Shown: piece by piece, positions 7,840 to 17,800 of the stretch
Position numbering within the stretch: position 1 is the first letter of the stretch
Layout of the letters: the number at the start of each line of letters is the position of its first letter
Assembly (NCBI GenBank): GCA_964510855.1
Contig: CAZEDB010000010.1
Span: 1 to 55,228 of the forward strand
Direction of reading: 5' to 3'
Origin: UBA8828 sp964510855
GTDB taxonomy: Bacteria; Verrucomicrobiota; Verrucomicrobiia; Opitutales; UBA953
DNA length: 55,228 bases
The notes under the pieces: generated by a model
What the model saw: the letters and a program-made list of their open reading frames with translations, nothing else
Told to the model about the DNA's origin: nothing
Databases searched by the model: none
Position numbers and translations under genes: made by a program

Positions 7840-8652
7840 TTAACCTCGCAAGGCACGCCAACTGCGGGCGAGGGCAAAGCCCAAGCAGCAGCCTAAAACC
7901 ATAGCGGCTCCGGAGGGTAAATTTTCAAAATGGTAAGATGCGGCCAACCCGAGGGTGCAGCCTGCTACAGCAATTGCACTCGCCCAGGCCATCGCACCGG
8001 CGAGTGAACGTCCGAGTAATAATCCACCGGCCGCGGGCACAATAATAAGGGCCGAGGTTAACATGGCGCCAATCAGTCGAACCGCTGAGGCGGCGGCCAA
8101 TCCAGCTAAGGCGACCAGTGCTAAGCGCAGAAGGGCAGGGCGTAACCCAGCGAGTTGAGCATGGGCTTCATCGACTGCAGAAGCTTCTAAAGCTCGGTGG
8201 CTCAAGGCGAGTATACCTAAGGTGCCGACGGCTAGACCTGCGACCCAAACGAGTTCGCCGCCATCGACGCCTAAGACGCTACCAAAGAGTAGGCTGGTGA
8301 AATCGCGCCACGATTGCGTCCAGGCCATGAGCAAAATCCCGACGGCAAAGAGTGCGGATTGGGCTACACCTACGGCTGCATCTTCTCCCGCTTCGCGCCG
8401 TCCGCCCGCTAGAGCTATGAGCGCAGCGGTTGCGAGTGCGGCCATGAGTGCTCCCGCGTAAGGTGAAAATCCTAATAACCAAGCCACGGCGACGCCGGGT
8501 AAAAGCGTATGGGTGAGTGCGGAACCAACAAAACTCATACGCCGGGCTACCAGGTGGGTTCCGATGCAGGCACAGGCCACACCGCACAAGAGTGAGGCGA
8601 TGAGCGCCCGTTGCATGAAGGGATGTGAAAAGGCTTCCAGTAAATTAAGCAT
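7840..8652 (-). CDS. Metal ABC transporter permease (ZnuB/MntB family)
   Basis: This is the inner-membrane channel of a zinc/manganese-type importer, 270 residues. About eight hydrophobic segments are visible, as expected for the ABC-3 permease family. MSFVGSALTHTLLPGVA near residue 40 and LRLIGAMLTSALIIVPAA-like sequence (VRLIGAMLTSALIIVPAA) about 190-210 are family hallmarks. Its ATG lies within the 3' end of the ATPase gene (8-base overlap), so it is the last gene of an importer operon. It is convergent with the FloA-linked gene, with 3 bases between. Confidence 0.9.
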   Translation of the reverse strand: MLNLLEAFSHPFMQRALIASLLCGVACACIGTHLVARRMSFVGSALTHTLLPGVAVAWLLGFSPYAGALMAALATAALIALAGGRREAGEDAAVGVAQSALFAVGILLMAWTQSWRDFTSLLFGSVLGVDGGELVWVAGLAVGTLGILALSHRALEASAVDEAHAQLAGLRPALLRLALVALAGLAAASAVRLIGAMLTSALIIVPAAGGLLLGRSLAGAMAWASAIAVAGCTLGLAASYHFENLPSGAAMVLGCCLGFALARSWRALRG

Positions 8653-9358
8653 GGCGATGAAGGTGCCCTCCTTCGCAAGCGTGGGTTACGGTAACTTTAT
8701 GGTCTTTAACGGTGAGCACGCGGTCGAGCTTACCGATGTCCATCTCATCATGCGTGGCTACCAAGAGGGTGACCCCTGCGAGAGCAGGTCCGAATAGAAC
8801 CTGATTAAGTGCTACTCGACTGGCTTCATCGAGGCCGACGTAAGGTTCATCGAGCAGAAGCAAGGTTGCACCCTGAGCGAGGGCGCGCGCAATCAAAGCG
8901 CGTTGGAGTTGTCCGCCCGAAAGTTCGTGTAAAAGTCGCGGCGCAAGGGAGCCTAAATCCACTGCCTGCAGAGCTGCTAAGGCGCGCTCCCGATCGGCTT
9001 TATTGGATTTCCAGCCCCAAGGAGAACGCCCGACCAGCCGCCCCATTTCGACTAACCGCTGCACCGAACAGGGTAGACCTGCGGTGATTGCGGGTCGCTG
9101 ACTTAGTAAGGCGAGGTCAGCACGGCCTACTTTCGGCGTGAGGCCAAAAATTTTGAGGTCGCCTGCTTCGATAGGGTTCAGCCCCGCGAGGGCACGTAGT
9201 AAGGTGGATTTGCCGGCACCGTTCGCGCCTACTAGGGCAGCTCGACAGCCCGCAGGGATTTCAAAATTGGAATCACTCAGGACAATTGGTGCACCTGGTG
9301 CTGGTCGGAGGGCAAGACCTCGAGCCTGAATGGCAGGGCAATCACAACCGCACTTCAT
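8645..9358 (-). CDS. Metal ABC transporter ATP-binding protein (ZnuC/MntA family)
   Basis: This is the cytoplasmic ATPase of the importer, 237 residues. Walker A is GANGAGKST (about 43-51), the Q-loop is SQRPAI, the signature is LSGGQLQRALIARAL, Walker B is LLLLDEPYVGLD and the H-loop is VATHDE. A His/Cys-containing C-terminal tail (THACEGGHLHRHA) could bind metal, a feature seen in some ZnuC proteins. It overlaps the binding-protein gene by 4 bases (ATGA type) and the permease gene by 8. Confidence 0.92.
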   Translation of the reverse strand: MKCGCDCPAIQARGLALRPAPGAPIVLSDSNFEIPAGCRAALVGANGAGKSTLLRALAGLNPIEAGDLKIFGLTPKVGRADLALLSQRPAITAGLPCSVQRLVEMGRLVGRSPWGWKSNKADRERALAALQAVDLGSLAPRLLHELSGGQLQRALIARALAQGATLLLLDEPYVGLDEASRVALNQVLFGPALAGVTLLVATHDEMDIGKLDRVLTVKDHKVTVTHACEGGHLHRHA

Positions 9359-10290
9359 CGGGCGAGCGCTTCACCTAAGGTTTGACCAACCTCCCGCATC
9401 ATACCTGCCCAGGTTGAGGCGTTGCCTTCATTTGCTAACGTGTCGATGCGTAAGGCTAGCGGGCTGGGTAAGTTGGCCTCGCGTGCTAAAGTTTCTGCTG
9501 AAGGAGCCCGTTGGCCTTTGTCTATAACCACCAAGCGCACCTTCTTATCGCGCGCCAGGGCAATGTAGCGGGCCATCTCACGAGCTGAGGGGTCCGCAGC
9601 CTCGGTACTTGAGGAGCGTAGTAGCACACCCTCGATGCGAAGGCCGTAGCGAGTGGCAAATCGCCCCAGATTGGCGTGGTGGGTAATGATACCCCGTTGA
9701 TCCTGTGGGATGGATTTAAGAAAGCTTTGAATGTCACTATCGACCGCTTGGGTCATTTTAAGAAAAGTCTCGAGGCGTGACTGGAGTTCCGGTTCGCCTA
9801 CCTTGGGTAGGAGTACCCTTAGTTGCCCATGAAGGATTTTTCCCATGGCAGCGACGAGGGTGGGGTCGGTCCAAATATGAGGGTCAACCGGTTCGCGGGT
9901 TCTTAGCAGGGTATGTTTACCCTGTTGGGCGTCGGTTGGGCAGCAGGCTAGTTCGCCGCCAAGGTCAGAAATCCACGACTTACCAATCCATAAAGTCTTG
10001 TTAGTCAATTTGTTAGAATTAACTGCCTGACGTAGCCACGGTTCTAAAAGGGGGTCGAATCCAATAATCCAATCAGCTTCGAGAAGATCCTTAATCTGCC
10101 CCGGGTTAGGCTGAAAAGCATGAGGGTCGCTTTCGCGCGGCGTAAGGCAGCGCAGTTGAACCGTGTCCCCAGCTAAAATCCGTACCCAGTCTTCGATAAT
10201 GGGGTGGCTTACGACCACGCGTGGCCCCTCCTTGGCTGAGAGAGGGGCCAGCCAGGCCATCCCCAAGAGTAGGTAGCTTAACCAACGCAT
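9355..10290 (-). CDS. Metal ABC transporter substrate-binding protein (ZnuA/TroA family)
   Basis: This is the periplasmic metal receptor of the importer, 311 residues with a signal peptide (MRWLSYLLLGMAWLAPLSA). Putative metal ligands are the histidines in VVVSHPIIEDW, ESDPHAFQPNPGQI and GIITHHANLGRF, plus an acidic residue near VVIDKGQRAP. There is no long His-rich loop of the ZnuA kind, so the sequence alone does not separate zinc from manganese. It is the first gene of the operon and has a palindrome 27-49 bases upstream. Confidence 0.9.
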   Translation of the reverse strand: MRWLSYLLLGMAWLAPLSAKEGPRVVVSHPIIEDWVRILAGDTVQLRCLTPRESDPHAFQPNPGQIKDLLEADWIIGFDPLLEPWLRQAVNSNKLTNKTLWIGKSWISDLGGELACCPTDAQQGKHTLLRTREPVDPHIWTDPTLVAAMGKILHGQLRVLLPKVGEPELQSRLETFLKMTQAVDSDIQSFLKSIPQDQRGIITHHANLGRFATRYGLRIEGVLLRSSSTEAADPSAREMARYIALARDKKVRLVVIDKGQRAPSAETLAREANLPSPLALRIDTLANEGNASTWAGMMREVGQTLGEALAR

Positions 10291-10316
10291 CGAGTTAACG
10301 AAATGACTCCCGCTTC

Positions 10317-10339
10317 TAAACGCAACGATTTTGCGTTTA
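10317..10339. promoter_or_regulatory. Palindrome upstream of the metal importer, candidate metalloregulator operator
   Basis: TAAACGCAA and TTGCGTTTA form a perfect 9-bp inverted repeat around CGATT. The 23-base length and AT-rich ends fit a dimeric repressor such as a Fur-family protein (Zur or Mur). It lies 27 bases upstream of the binding-protein ATG and 64 bases upstream of the divergent pilus-like locus, so it could act on either. The regulator is inferred. Confidence 0.5.
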
Positions 10340-10402
10340 TAGGACTTTCACGCCTTTTTTGCATTTGCCAACCTCCTCCTATCGTTTACCCCCTTAAGTC
10401 CT

Positions 10403-11098
10403 ATGTCCCTGCTTTTGCGCACGTGCCTTGCGGCGGTGGCTTTAGGCCTTTTTGCCCCCAGTCTTTTTGCTCAGCAGCAGCCTGTTGCAGGGTCTGCAGC
10501 AGTGGCTCCTGAGCGGGCAGTTTTGGTTAAAGATGTGCGCTTCTCCCAGACGCGCATGAATGGCATGTCGGTCAACCCCTGGAACCGCGTCGAACTCGTA
10601 TTAGATGCGCGGTCAAACCCTGACCCTAAAGCGCTCAACAAGCGCTGGGTCGATCGGATTAAGGTCACCGTCACCCTTGGTTTTGATAACAAAAACGGTA
10701 AGAAGAATCTCGAGGAGTGGAGTTTCTATCGCGCCTCTGCGACGGTCCTAACCATGGAGGTTAATTCTGCCCGCTCCGTATTCTTTTATTTACCGGGTGA
10801 CATTGTGAAGCGCGATAGTTTGCGCAAAGACCCCGATGTTTTCTTCGTTGAGCTTGAGGTAGCAGGCACCCCCCAAATCTTATTTGATGCCAAAGGGCTT
10901 TTTGTCGCGGAGCAAAAAGCATCGGTCAGTAAGTTGCTCGCCGAAAAAGCCGCCTTTGATAATGTTAAGGGTTTCGCCGATCGTGGTTGTTTAACCAACG
11001 GCGGTTTTCTTCGCCCCCATTATTTAGTGGATAACCTGGAGGCCGATGTCGCCCGTTTCTCGCCGGAATTTGTCCGCGAAGATCTTACCTCTCGCTAA
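10403..11098 (+). CDS. Amuc_1102-like pilus-associated protein
   Basis: First gene of a five-gene locus matching Akkermansia Amuc_1102 to Amuc_1098 in order and content. It has 231 residues with a signal peptide (LLLRTCLAAVALGLFAPSLFAQ), so it is exported. The mature part looks beta-rich (VLVKDVRFSQTRMNGMSVN, NRVELVLDARSNPDPKALNK) and ends in a charged segment. Its function is not known; position and family suggest an accessory part of the envelope complex encoded downstream. The next gene starts 15 bases after its stop. Confidence 0.75.
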   Translation: MSLLLRTCLAAVALGLFAPSLFAQQQPVAGSAAVAPERAVLVKDVRFSQTRMNGMSVNPWNRVELVLDARSNPDPKALNKRWVDRIKVTVTLGFDNKNGKKNLEEWSFYRASATVLTMEVNSARSVFFYLPGDIVKRDSLRKDPDVFFVELEVAGTPQILFDAKGLFVAEQKASVSKLLAEKAAFDNVKGFADRGCLTNGGFLRPHYLVDNLEADVARFSPEFVREDLTSR

Positions 11099-11113
11099 AC
11101 GATTTTATCTGCG

Positions 11114-12823
11114 ATGAGCGCGAGCACTAAGAGTCTTACGGTCGTTAATCTTGGGGCTGCCCATGTTTCGGTCTCCGCCTTCACCGCTACCGCCTCAGGT
11201 CTGACCTTAGAGCGACTCGTAGTGCAAGATTTGCCTGCGGGTCTTAATGGCGAAGAGGAATGGCTCAGTGCGGCGATTGAAGCCTTGCGTGGGCTTATTC
11301 TCCAGCACGAGCTTAAGGGCACTGCCTCGGTGATTGTTCCGGGCTTCTTGTTGCTCTCCAAGCCGCTCAAGGTTGCTCAAGTTGAAAAGGAACGTCAGGC
11401 GCAAATCATTGCTTTTGAAGCCCAAAGTGCGATCCCTTACCCGCTCGCCGATGTGGTTTGGGGTAGTCAGATTTTAGCCTCCGATGGAGTTGAGGCCGAG
11501 GTGTTACTTTTTGCGCTGAGATCTGAAATCGCGACTCGGATTGCGGAGCAAGTTACGGCCGCAGGTTTACGTCCGACCGTTATCCAAGCTGGACCGCTTT
11601 TGGACAGTCAGTCATGGCGCCTCGCTTCAGGTGATGCGGCCGAAGAAGTCCTGATTGTCCACATCGGTGCACGCACGACCAATCTCACTTTCTTAGGTCC
11701 TGCCGGGATGAGTGTGCAGACCGCAACGCTCGGCGGTAATACCGTCACGCAAGGTTTTTCAGATAATACCGGTAACGCCTTCGCTAATGCCGAAGCCCTC
11801 AAGGTCGGTTTCTTTACGGGTGTGATTCAACTCGCTGAATCCGATCCCCAAACCTCGGCCTTGGTGAGTAACGCTCAAGCTTTCTCGCGCCGTTTAGCTC
11901 AAGATATCAATCGTAGGTTAATTAATCTTAAGCGTGCCCATCCTGAGCGCCAACCCGTGCGCGTGATTTTAGCTGGCCGCGCCGCACAACTCCCTGGGTT
12001 GAGTGAGCAGTTAACTGAAACCCTGCGACTCCCCGTAGAAAGTTTAGACCCCCTCGCCACCGTGGCTTTAGGGGCGAATATTAATCCTGAGTATGTTGAA
12101 GCTTATAAGGCACAACTTTCAGAGCCCGTGGGTGAAGCCGCGCGCTTGATTTTAAGTGAACCCGCGGGCGTTAATCTTATTCCCACCGTCATTGCCTCAC
12201 GTCTGGCTTTCGACGCCCGTAAATCTCTGCTTTTAACCGCGGCCGCTTTGTTGGCGCTTAGCCCTTTACCAGTTGGTTGGTTTTATGCGCAAGCCTCGGC
12301 TGCAGCGGAAACCAAGCTGGCTGAAATTAAGGGTCGTGAAACTGTCTTAGGTGCGCGACGCGCTGAACTCGTTGCTACTCGCGAGCAGGCAGCAGCGCTG
12401 GCCGCAGTTAATGCGCAATTAGAGTCGGTGGTTGTGAATCGCCCCAATTGGAACGATTTCTTGGTTGAGCTGCAGGCGAATATTTTAGCTACCCGGCATA
12501 TTTGGTTAGAAGATCTCCGTACGCGTCATGATCCTTTGCCGGCTCAACCCGTAGTTGAAGGCCAACCAGTTTCTGCTGCGCCCAAGTTTCAAACCCGCGT
12601 GATTTTAACCGTAAGGATGTTGTTGCCCGAGGTTGCGGTTGGAAAAGACGCCGTGATTAATGCGGATACTTTCCGACGTCGCCAACGTGAGTTGGTAGAG
12701 TCTTTACGTAAGAACAGTTTTATTCAGGCCGTGCCGGATGCTGATATTCGTGCGGATACATCTCAACCCAACTTACCGCGATTAACCCTCACGCTTGTAC
12801 TCAAGCCTGACAAGACCCTCTAA
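11114..12823 (+). CDS. PilM-PilN fusion protein (Amuc_1101 family)
   Basis: This is the predicted cytoplasmic actin-like platform of a type IV pilus-like complex, 569 residues. The PilM part (about 1-345) has the nucleotide-binding motifs VVNLGAAHVSV (about 9-19), IVHIGARTTNLTFLG (about 181) and ILAGRAAQLPGL (about 285). A PilN-like part begins at about 350 with GVNLIPTVIASRL, then a membrane segment at about 372-393 (LLLTAAALLALSPLPVGWF) and a periplasmic coiled coil and domain. PilM and PilN are separate proteins in classic type IV pili, so the fusion ties the cytoplasmic ring to the inner-membrane part. Confidence 0.85.
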   Translation: MSASTKSLTVVNLGAAHVSVSAFTATASGLTLERLVVQDLPAGLNGEEEWLSAAIEALRGLILQHELKGTASVIVPGFLLLSKPLKVAQVEKERQAQIIAFEAQSAIPYPLADVVWGSQILASDGVEAEVLLFALRSEIATRIAEQVTAAGLRPTVIQAGPLLDSQSWRLASGDAAEEVLIVHIGARTTNLTFLGPAGMSVQTATLGGNTVTQGFSDNTGNAFANAEALKVGFFTGVIQLAESDPQTSALVSNAQAFSRRLAQDINRRLINLKRAHPERQPVRVILAGRAAQLPGLSEQLTETLRLPVESLDPLATVALGANINPEYVEAYKAQLSEPVGEAARLILSEPAGVNLIPTVIASRLAFDARKSLLLTAAALLALSPLPVGWFYAQASAAAETKLAEIKGRETVLGARRAELVATREQAAALAAVNAQLESVVVNRPNWNDFLVELQANILATRHIWLEDLRTRHDPLPAQPVVEGQPVSAAPKFQTRVILTVRMLLPEVAVGKDAVINADTFRRRQRELVESLRKNSFIQAVPDADIRADTSQPNLPRLTLTLVLKPDKTL

Positions 12824-12827
12824 GACT

Positions 12828-13913
12828 GTGGATTCGCGCAAACATCTTTCCTTCTTCGTCAGTCTTGGTGTCCTCGGCCTGCTCTTTTTGGGCTGCATCT
12901 ATTATGTTTATAATGCTTACCAAAGCTATGCTAAGGCCGACACTGCCTTGCGGCGCGCTAATGCCACGGTACGTACCTTAGTTGAAGGGGTCGCTTTACC
13001 TGGGATTGCCGAGCCTCTGGCACTGACCGATGAGAACGTTGCTGCCGCCAAGGCTGACTTAGTTGCCCTGGAGGCACGGCAAGCTGCCTTGCGCACCGCT
13101 ATTGCGGGCCCGGTTGATAGCCAAATTGATTCTCGTTTCGTAGGGATTGCTAATGAGTTGGGTACGCAGATTCAAGAATCCGTCGCCCGTTGGCGCGAGT
13201 TATCGCGTAAGCGCGATATTCGTTTAGCAAGCCGCGATGAAACCTGCTTTGGTTTCCGTCGTTATGTGCGCAATGTCGGAACCCAGCCGCAACGTCTCTA
13301 TCGCGAAGTCGATCGTCAGCGCAAAATTATCGAATGGATTTTAGAAATGTTGATTGAGGCTCGTACACCGGGAAGCCCCTTGCTCTTGCAGTCGATTGAT
13401 CGCGAACCGATTGAAACCTATCCAGTGGTAACCACGCCTGTAGGCGAGTCGCATGCTTTTAGTATCGATACGCCTTCGGCGGAAATTCTGGCGGTCAAGC
13501 TTCAGCCCGATGAGTTCGTGCTTTCAGGCCACTCGTTCCGTCGACCTGGTTTAGTGGGCTCGCTCGCCTTCCGCGTTCGCTTTGTGGGTAAGACTGACAC
13601 GCTGCGGGCTTTTATTAACTTAGTACAAAATTCAGGTAAGCCGGTGGTGGTTTCAGGAATTGAAATCAGCCAACCTAATGCGGAGTCGCTGAAAGAGCTT
13701 TTTTCCACCTCGACCGCACTAGGGGTTACTACTCCTGGGGCACCTCAGCCTGCCTTGCCTGCCTTCGCTTTCCCTTCCTTGAGTTCAGATCCAGCTCCTG
13801 CGGCAACGCCTCCTCCCAAGGCTGAACGCGTCCCTGTTGTACCTTCAAGTGCAACAGAATTTAGCGTGCGTCTTGAGTATCTCTTCCCCTTGGAAACCGC
13901 CCCTGCCAAATAA
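12828..13913 (+). CDS. Amuc_1100-like pilus protein (PilO-like)
   Basis: Member of the family of Akkermansia Amuc_1100, the membrane protein studied for host effects. I choose a GTG start at 12828, four bases after the previous stop; the frame extends back to a TTG at 12795 that would overlap the previous gene. It has 361 residues: a membrane segment at about 8-27 (FFVSLGVLGLLFLGCIYYV), a coiled coil (about 28-135), the family-type segment CFGFRRYV, a PilO-like alpha/beta domain with LAFRVRFVGKTDTLRAFI, and a Pro/Ala-rich region before the last beta strand. It probably forms the periplasmic link between the PilM-PilN protein and the secretin. Confidence 0.85.
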   Translation: MDSRKHLSFFVSLGVLGLLFLGCIYYVYNAYQSYAKADTALRRANATVRTLVEGVALPGIAEPLALTDENVAAAKADLVALEARQAALRTAIAGPVDSQIDSRFVGIANELGTQIQESVARWRELSRKRDIRLASRDETCFGFRRYVRNVGTQPQRLYREVDRQRKIIEWILEMLIEARTPGSPLLLQSIDREPIETYPVVTTPVGESHAFSIDTPSAEILAVKLQPDEFVLSGHSFRRPGLVGSLAFRVRFVGKTDTLRAFINLVQNSGKPVVVSGIEISQPNAESLKELFSTSTALGVTTPGAPQPALPAFAFPSLSSDPAPAATPPPKAERVPVVPSSATEFSVRLEYLFPLETAPAK

Positions 13914-13915
13914 TT

Positions 13916-14866
13916 ATGTCCCAGCAGCGTAACGACATTCTTTTAATTTCAGGAGCGGCAGTGATTTTGGTTACGAGCCTGGTTGCGGGTTTCATTTGGA
14001 TTCGCCCTTTAGCTGCTACTGTCGGAGGCAAGACGCCGCCACCAGCGCCCTCGGGCGAAGGCTACGTCAGTTTGATTACTGAGGACAATTTAGGTTTCCG
14101 TTCGAGTTGGACTCGCCCTGAAGACAATGAAGACGGTTGGACCTATGATCTTTTTGATGCCGTTCCCACGGTTTGGGATGAGCAACTCAAAGAGTATTTA
14201 CCCCGGGATTACACCCCGCCCGTTATCCCAGACTTTGGTATCAAGTTAGTTAAACTGGGTCACCCCCGCTACCCCTTGATTGTCCGAGGCACCTTACCTT
14301 CACCTCGAGGCGAGGCGGAACGGATTTTCTTCCTGGAGAATATCGACACCAAGCAAAGCTACGATGCCCGACTTAACCGTCCCGTCGCCGACATCGGTGT
14401 TACCCCGGTCAGTTTTAAGGTAGTTAATACCACCGATGCGACTGGGGCCCCAGTCCGCCGTAACGTATTGACTATCAAGGATTCCAAGCTGTCTCAAACC
14501 CTAGAAATCGACGATCTGGCCCCCTTGGAGTTTAAGGACAAAATCGACATTGTTCTCAAAGCGGATGCCGGGGAGCCGGTTTGGACCTTCCATGCTGTGG
14601 GAGCCACTTTTGAGCATAATGGCTCCCAGTATACCGTCAAAGGGGTTGACCTCTCGGCTGGCACGGTGACAGTTGACAAAACGTTTACGTTAACCCCGCG
14701 CAAGGGCCCCCGCACCTTGACCGAGACTCTCAGTGTCGCTGGCATTTCTGTTCCTCCAGCGGTTGGAACTCCTGCCCCCGCAACAACCCCTGCGACCCCA
14801 CCAACCGGCCTTCCTCTAACGCTCCCTAACCCCTCCCCGACCGGCACCCCCAATCTAACGCAATGA
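13916..14866 (+). CDS. Amuc_1099-like pilus-system protein
   Basis: Fourth gene of the pilus-like locus, 316 residues. A single membrane segment near the N-terminus (DILLISGAAVILVTSLVAGF) precedes a periplasmic part with two similar-looking beta-rich sections (about 95-190 and 190-275) and a Thr/Pro-rich C-terminus. By position it resembles PilP or GspC, the proteins that connect the inner-membrane platform to the secretin, but I cannot confirm homology by eye. The stop overlaps the secretin ATG by 4 bases. Confidence 0.78.
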   Translation: MSQQRNDILLISGAAVILVTSLVAGFIWIRPLAATVGGKTPPPAPSGEGYVSLITEDNLGFRSSWTRPEDNEDGWTYDLFDAVPTVWDEQLKEYLPRDYTPPVIPDFGIKLVKLGHPRYPLIVRGTLPSPRGEAERIFFLENIDTKQSYDARLNRPVADIGVTPVSFKVVNTTDATGAPVRRNVLTIKDSKLSQTLEIDDLAPLEFKDKIDIVLKADAGEPVWTFHAVGATFEHNGSQYTVKGVDLSAGTVTVDKTFTLTPRKGPRTLTETLSVAGISVPPAVGTPAPATTPATPPTGLPLTLPNPSPTGTPNLTQ

Positions 14867-17800
14867 GTCCCGCCCATCGTTACACGTCCCTTCTCTTGCT
14901 GGCTGCTGCATGCATGCCGGTGGCTTCTGCACAAGAGGCGGATATGCCTGCACCTGAAGTCGCCCCTGCGGCACCTGAAGCCGCTCCTGCTGCTCCCGAG
15001 GCTGCGCCTGTAACGACTGACCCCACTGCTGCCCGAGTCGAAGCCCTCTATAATCTTCACGAAAAAGCCGACGATGCTCGTGCTCGCGGGGATCTTGCTG
15101 CCGCTAAGCAAGCGCTCGAGGAAATTCTTAAAATCAGCGAAAACGACATCGGTGCCCGCGAAGCCATTGCTACGATTGAGGCTGAGTTAGCTGCTAGCCG
15201 CCGAGCTGCTGAGCAAAACGCCGCCGATAAAAAGAACGCCGAACAAGGAACGACCACTCCTAATGTAGATGTCACCTTGCTTGATACTATTTCGCGTGAG
15301 CGCTCGGCTTTATTTGCCGAAGTGGATGCCGCAGTTTCTGAGGCTCTGGGGTTAGCCGAGGCTGGACAATACGACAAAGCCTTAACGCTTCTCAAGCAGG
15401 CCGATGCTGCCTTGCCCGCAAGTGCCGGTGCCAAACCCACCCGCGACCGTCTCGAACTTGCTCGTCAGCAAATCCTGTCGAGCCGTGAGGCTGTAGGTAC
15501 GTCCAGTGACCGTTTAGTTAACGAGCGTATGCGCGAAGTCGCACGCCGTAATCAGGCACGTATTGATGCCTGCGAAGATCATATTTCAGAAGCCCGTTCG
15601 CTCATTCGGGATAACAACCTCGATGGTGCTAAGGCTGAGCTCGATAAAGCCGAAGGTATGCTGCCGGGCAATATTGCCACCCAACCTCTCCGTCGTGAGA
15701 TCAAGGGTTTGTATGCTGCTATTTTAGCGGCACGCATCACGCAATCGATTGAAGGTCGCGACTTACCCCGCGCCCTCTTCCACCTTCGTGAGTATGAGAA
15801 GTTAATTGCCAATAAGGAAAACGAACTCGACGACTTAGCCTACCAGCGCTTGCTCAAACTTTATCAAGAGCGCCGGGCTGATCCTTCCTATCGCGGCATC
15901 GAAGAAATTTCTCCTGGTCTCTTGGCTAAAGATTCCAAGGTCGAAGAACTCTTAGTCAAAGGCCGTGCCCGCTACCTCTACGGTGATTACCAAGGTGCCC
16001 TCGATACCTACCGCGAAGTCCTGCAATATCAGCCGCTCAACGCTGAAGCTAAGGCGTATCAAGTTCGTATCCGCCGGATGCTTTCCGATACCACCGGTCA
16101 ATGGAATCGTGGCGTGACGAAAGGTAAGCTACTCGAGCTTTTAGATGAAGGCTGGAAGCTTCCTGAAGTCTACAATCGCGAAAGTACCGCGGTTGAGAAA
16201 ATCACCCTCGATCCCGTATTGCAGAAGCTCAAGGGCATCACCGTTCCGGAGTTACCGATTAAGGACTTCCCGCTCAATCGCGCCCTCGAAGTTATTCAGA
16301 CGGCTGCCCAGGCCTACGATAAGGATCAGACGGGCGTTAACATCGTGCTTATCGATCCCGAGAAGCGTAATCCTAGCGTCAATATTACCCTGCGTAATGT
16401 GACCTTAGACAAAGCTATCGATATCGTCCTTCGTCAGGTCAATTACACTTACACGGTTAATGACGGTATCATTGAAGTTCGCCCTGATTCAGGTTCGAGC
16501 GATTTAGAAACCGACTTCTTCCCTCTTCCTGATGCGGCCGTTACCAAGATGACGGGGATTTCCTCCGCTACTTCTGCGAACAACTCAGGCGGAAATCCTT
16601 TCTCCCCTGGCGTCGGTGCTGGTCCTGGGGATGTCGGCGGTGCTAGCCCTCGCGAGGTTGCTATCCGTAACTTCTTCACCCGTTCGGGCGTCAACTTCGA
16701 CGTTCAAGGTGCAACCTTAGCTTGGGATGGTGCGATGCTGACCGCTACCCAGACGCGCAAGAACATCGATCGCATTCGCAATATCCTTCGCCGCTACTCC
16801 GACACCAAACAGGTACACATCGAGGCCAAGTTTATTGAGGTTAACGAGCAGACCCTCAATGAACTCTCCACCAACTGGCAGCTCACCCGCTCGGTGGGAG
16901 GTCAAGATATTGTGCGGGCTCAAACCAGCTTGCGCGGTATCAACGAGGCCTTCGGTGAGACTTCAGTCGCCAACCCTGGTAAGGTTCTAACCTCATCAAC
17001 CGTGACCGACCCTGTTACGGGAACGGTTACGATTGTGCAGAATCCTTCGCTCGAGATTCCTAATGCGCCCCCCAGTGTTCCTCGCGGCAACTTTGGCTCA
17101 TCTGCCTTCAGCTTCGGCGGTCCCTCGGGCGCTGGCCTGGTGGGCATGATTGGCTCCTACGACTTGTCCTTATTCATCCGGGCGATTGAGCAAAATAACG
17201 GCTCAGACCTGATGTCCGCGCCTAGCTTGACGGTCGTAGATAACAAGACTGCGACCATTAAGATCGTCCAAACCCTGCGTTATCCTGACTCCTACGGTGA
17301 TGTGCAGTCCAACGTCGGCCAAGGCGGAGGAAACAATCAAAACGGGGGTGGTGGCGCAGGTGTCACCATCACCGCTGGTACGCCTCAGGACTTCAAGGAG
17401 CAGGACATTGGGGTGACGCTCGAAGTCACGCCTACTGTCCAGCAAGACGACTCTATCGCGCTTAACCTTAAGCCCACGGTTATCGAGTTCGAGGGCTTCG
17501 TTGAGTATGGTGGCACCTCGGTGGCGATTCAGGGTAATACCACGGTCACTGTACCCTCGGGCTTCTTCCAGCCTATCTTCTCACGTCGTGAAGTGACCAC
17601 GGATGTCACGATCTTCGACGGTGCAACCGTTGTCATCGGTGGACTTACCCGCGAAGAGGTTAAGACCGTCAATGACAAGGTGCCCATCTTAGGCGATATC
17701 CCTCTGCTTGGTGCAGCCTTCCGTTCCAACGGCAAGACTACCAGCAAGCGGAACTTGATGGTCTTTGTAACTGCTAACCTCATCTCTCCCGGAGGCTCAA

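Noticed and set aside
14494..15111. Minus-strand frame of 205 codons across the Amuc_1099/secretin junction
   Set aside because: Antisense to two well-supported genes, Arg/Ser/Gly-rich, no start signal.
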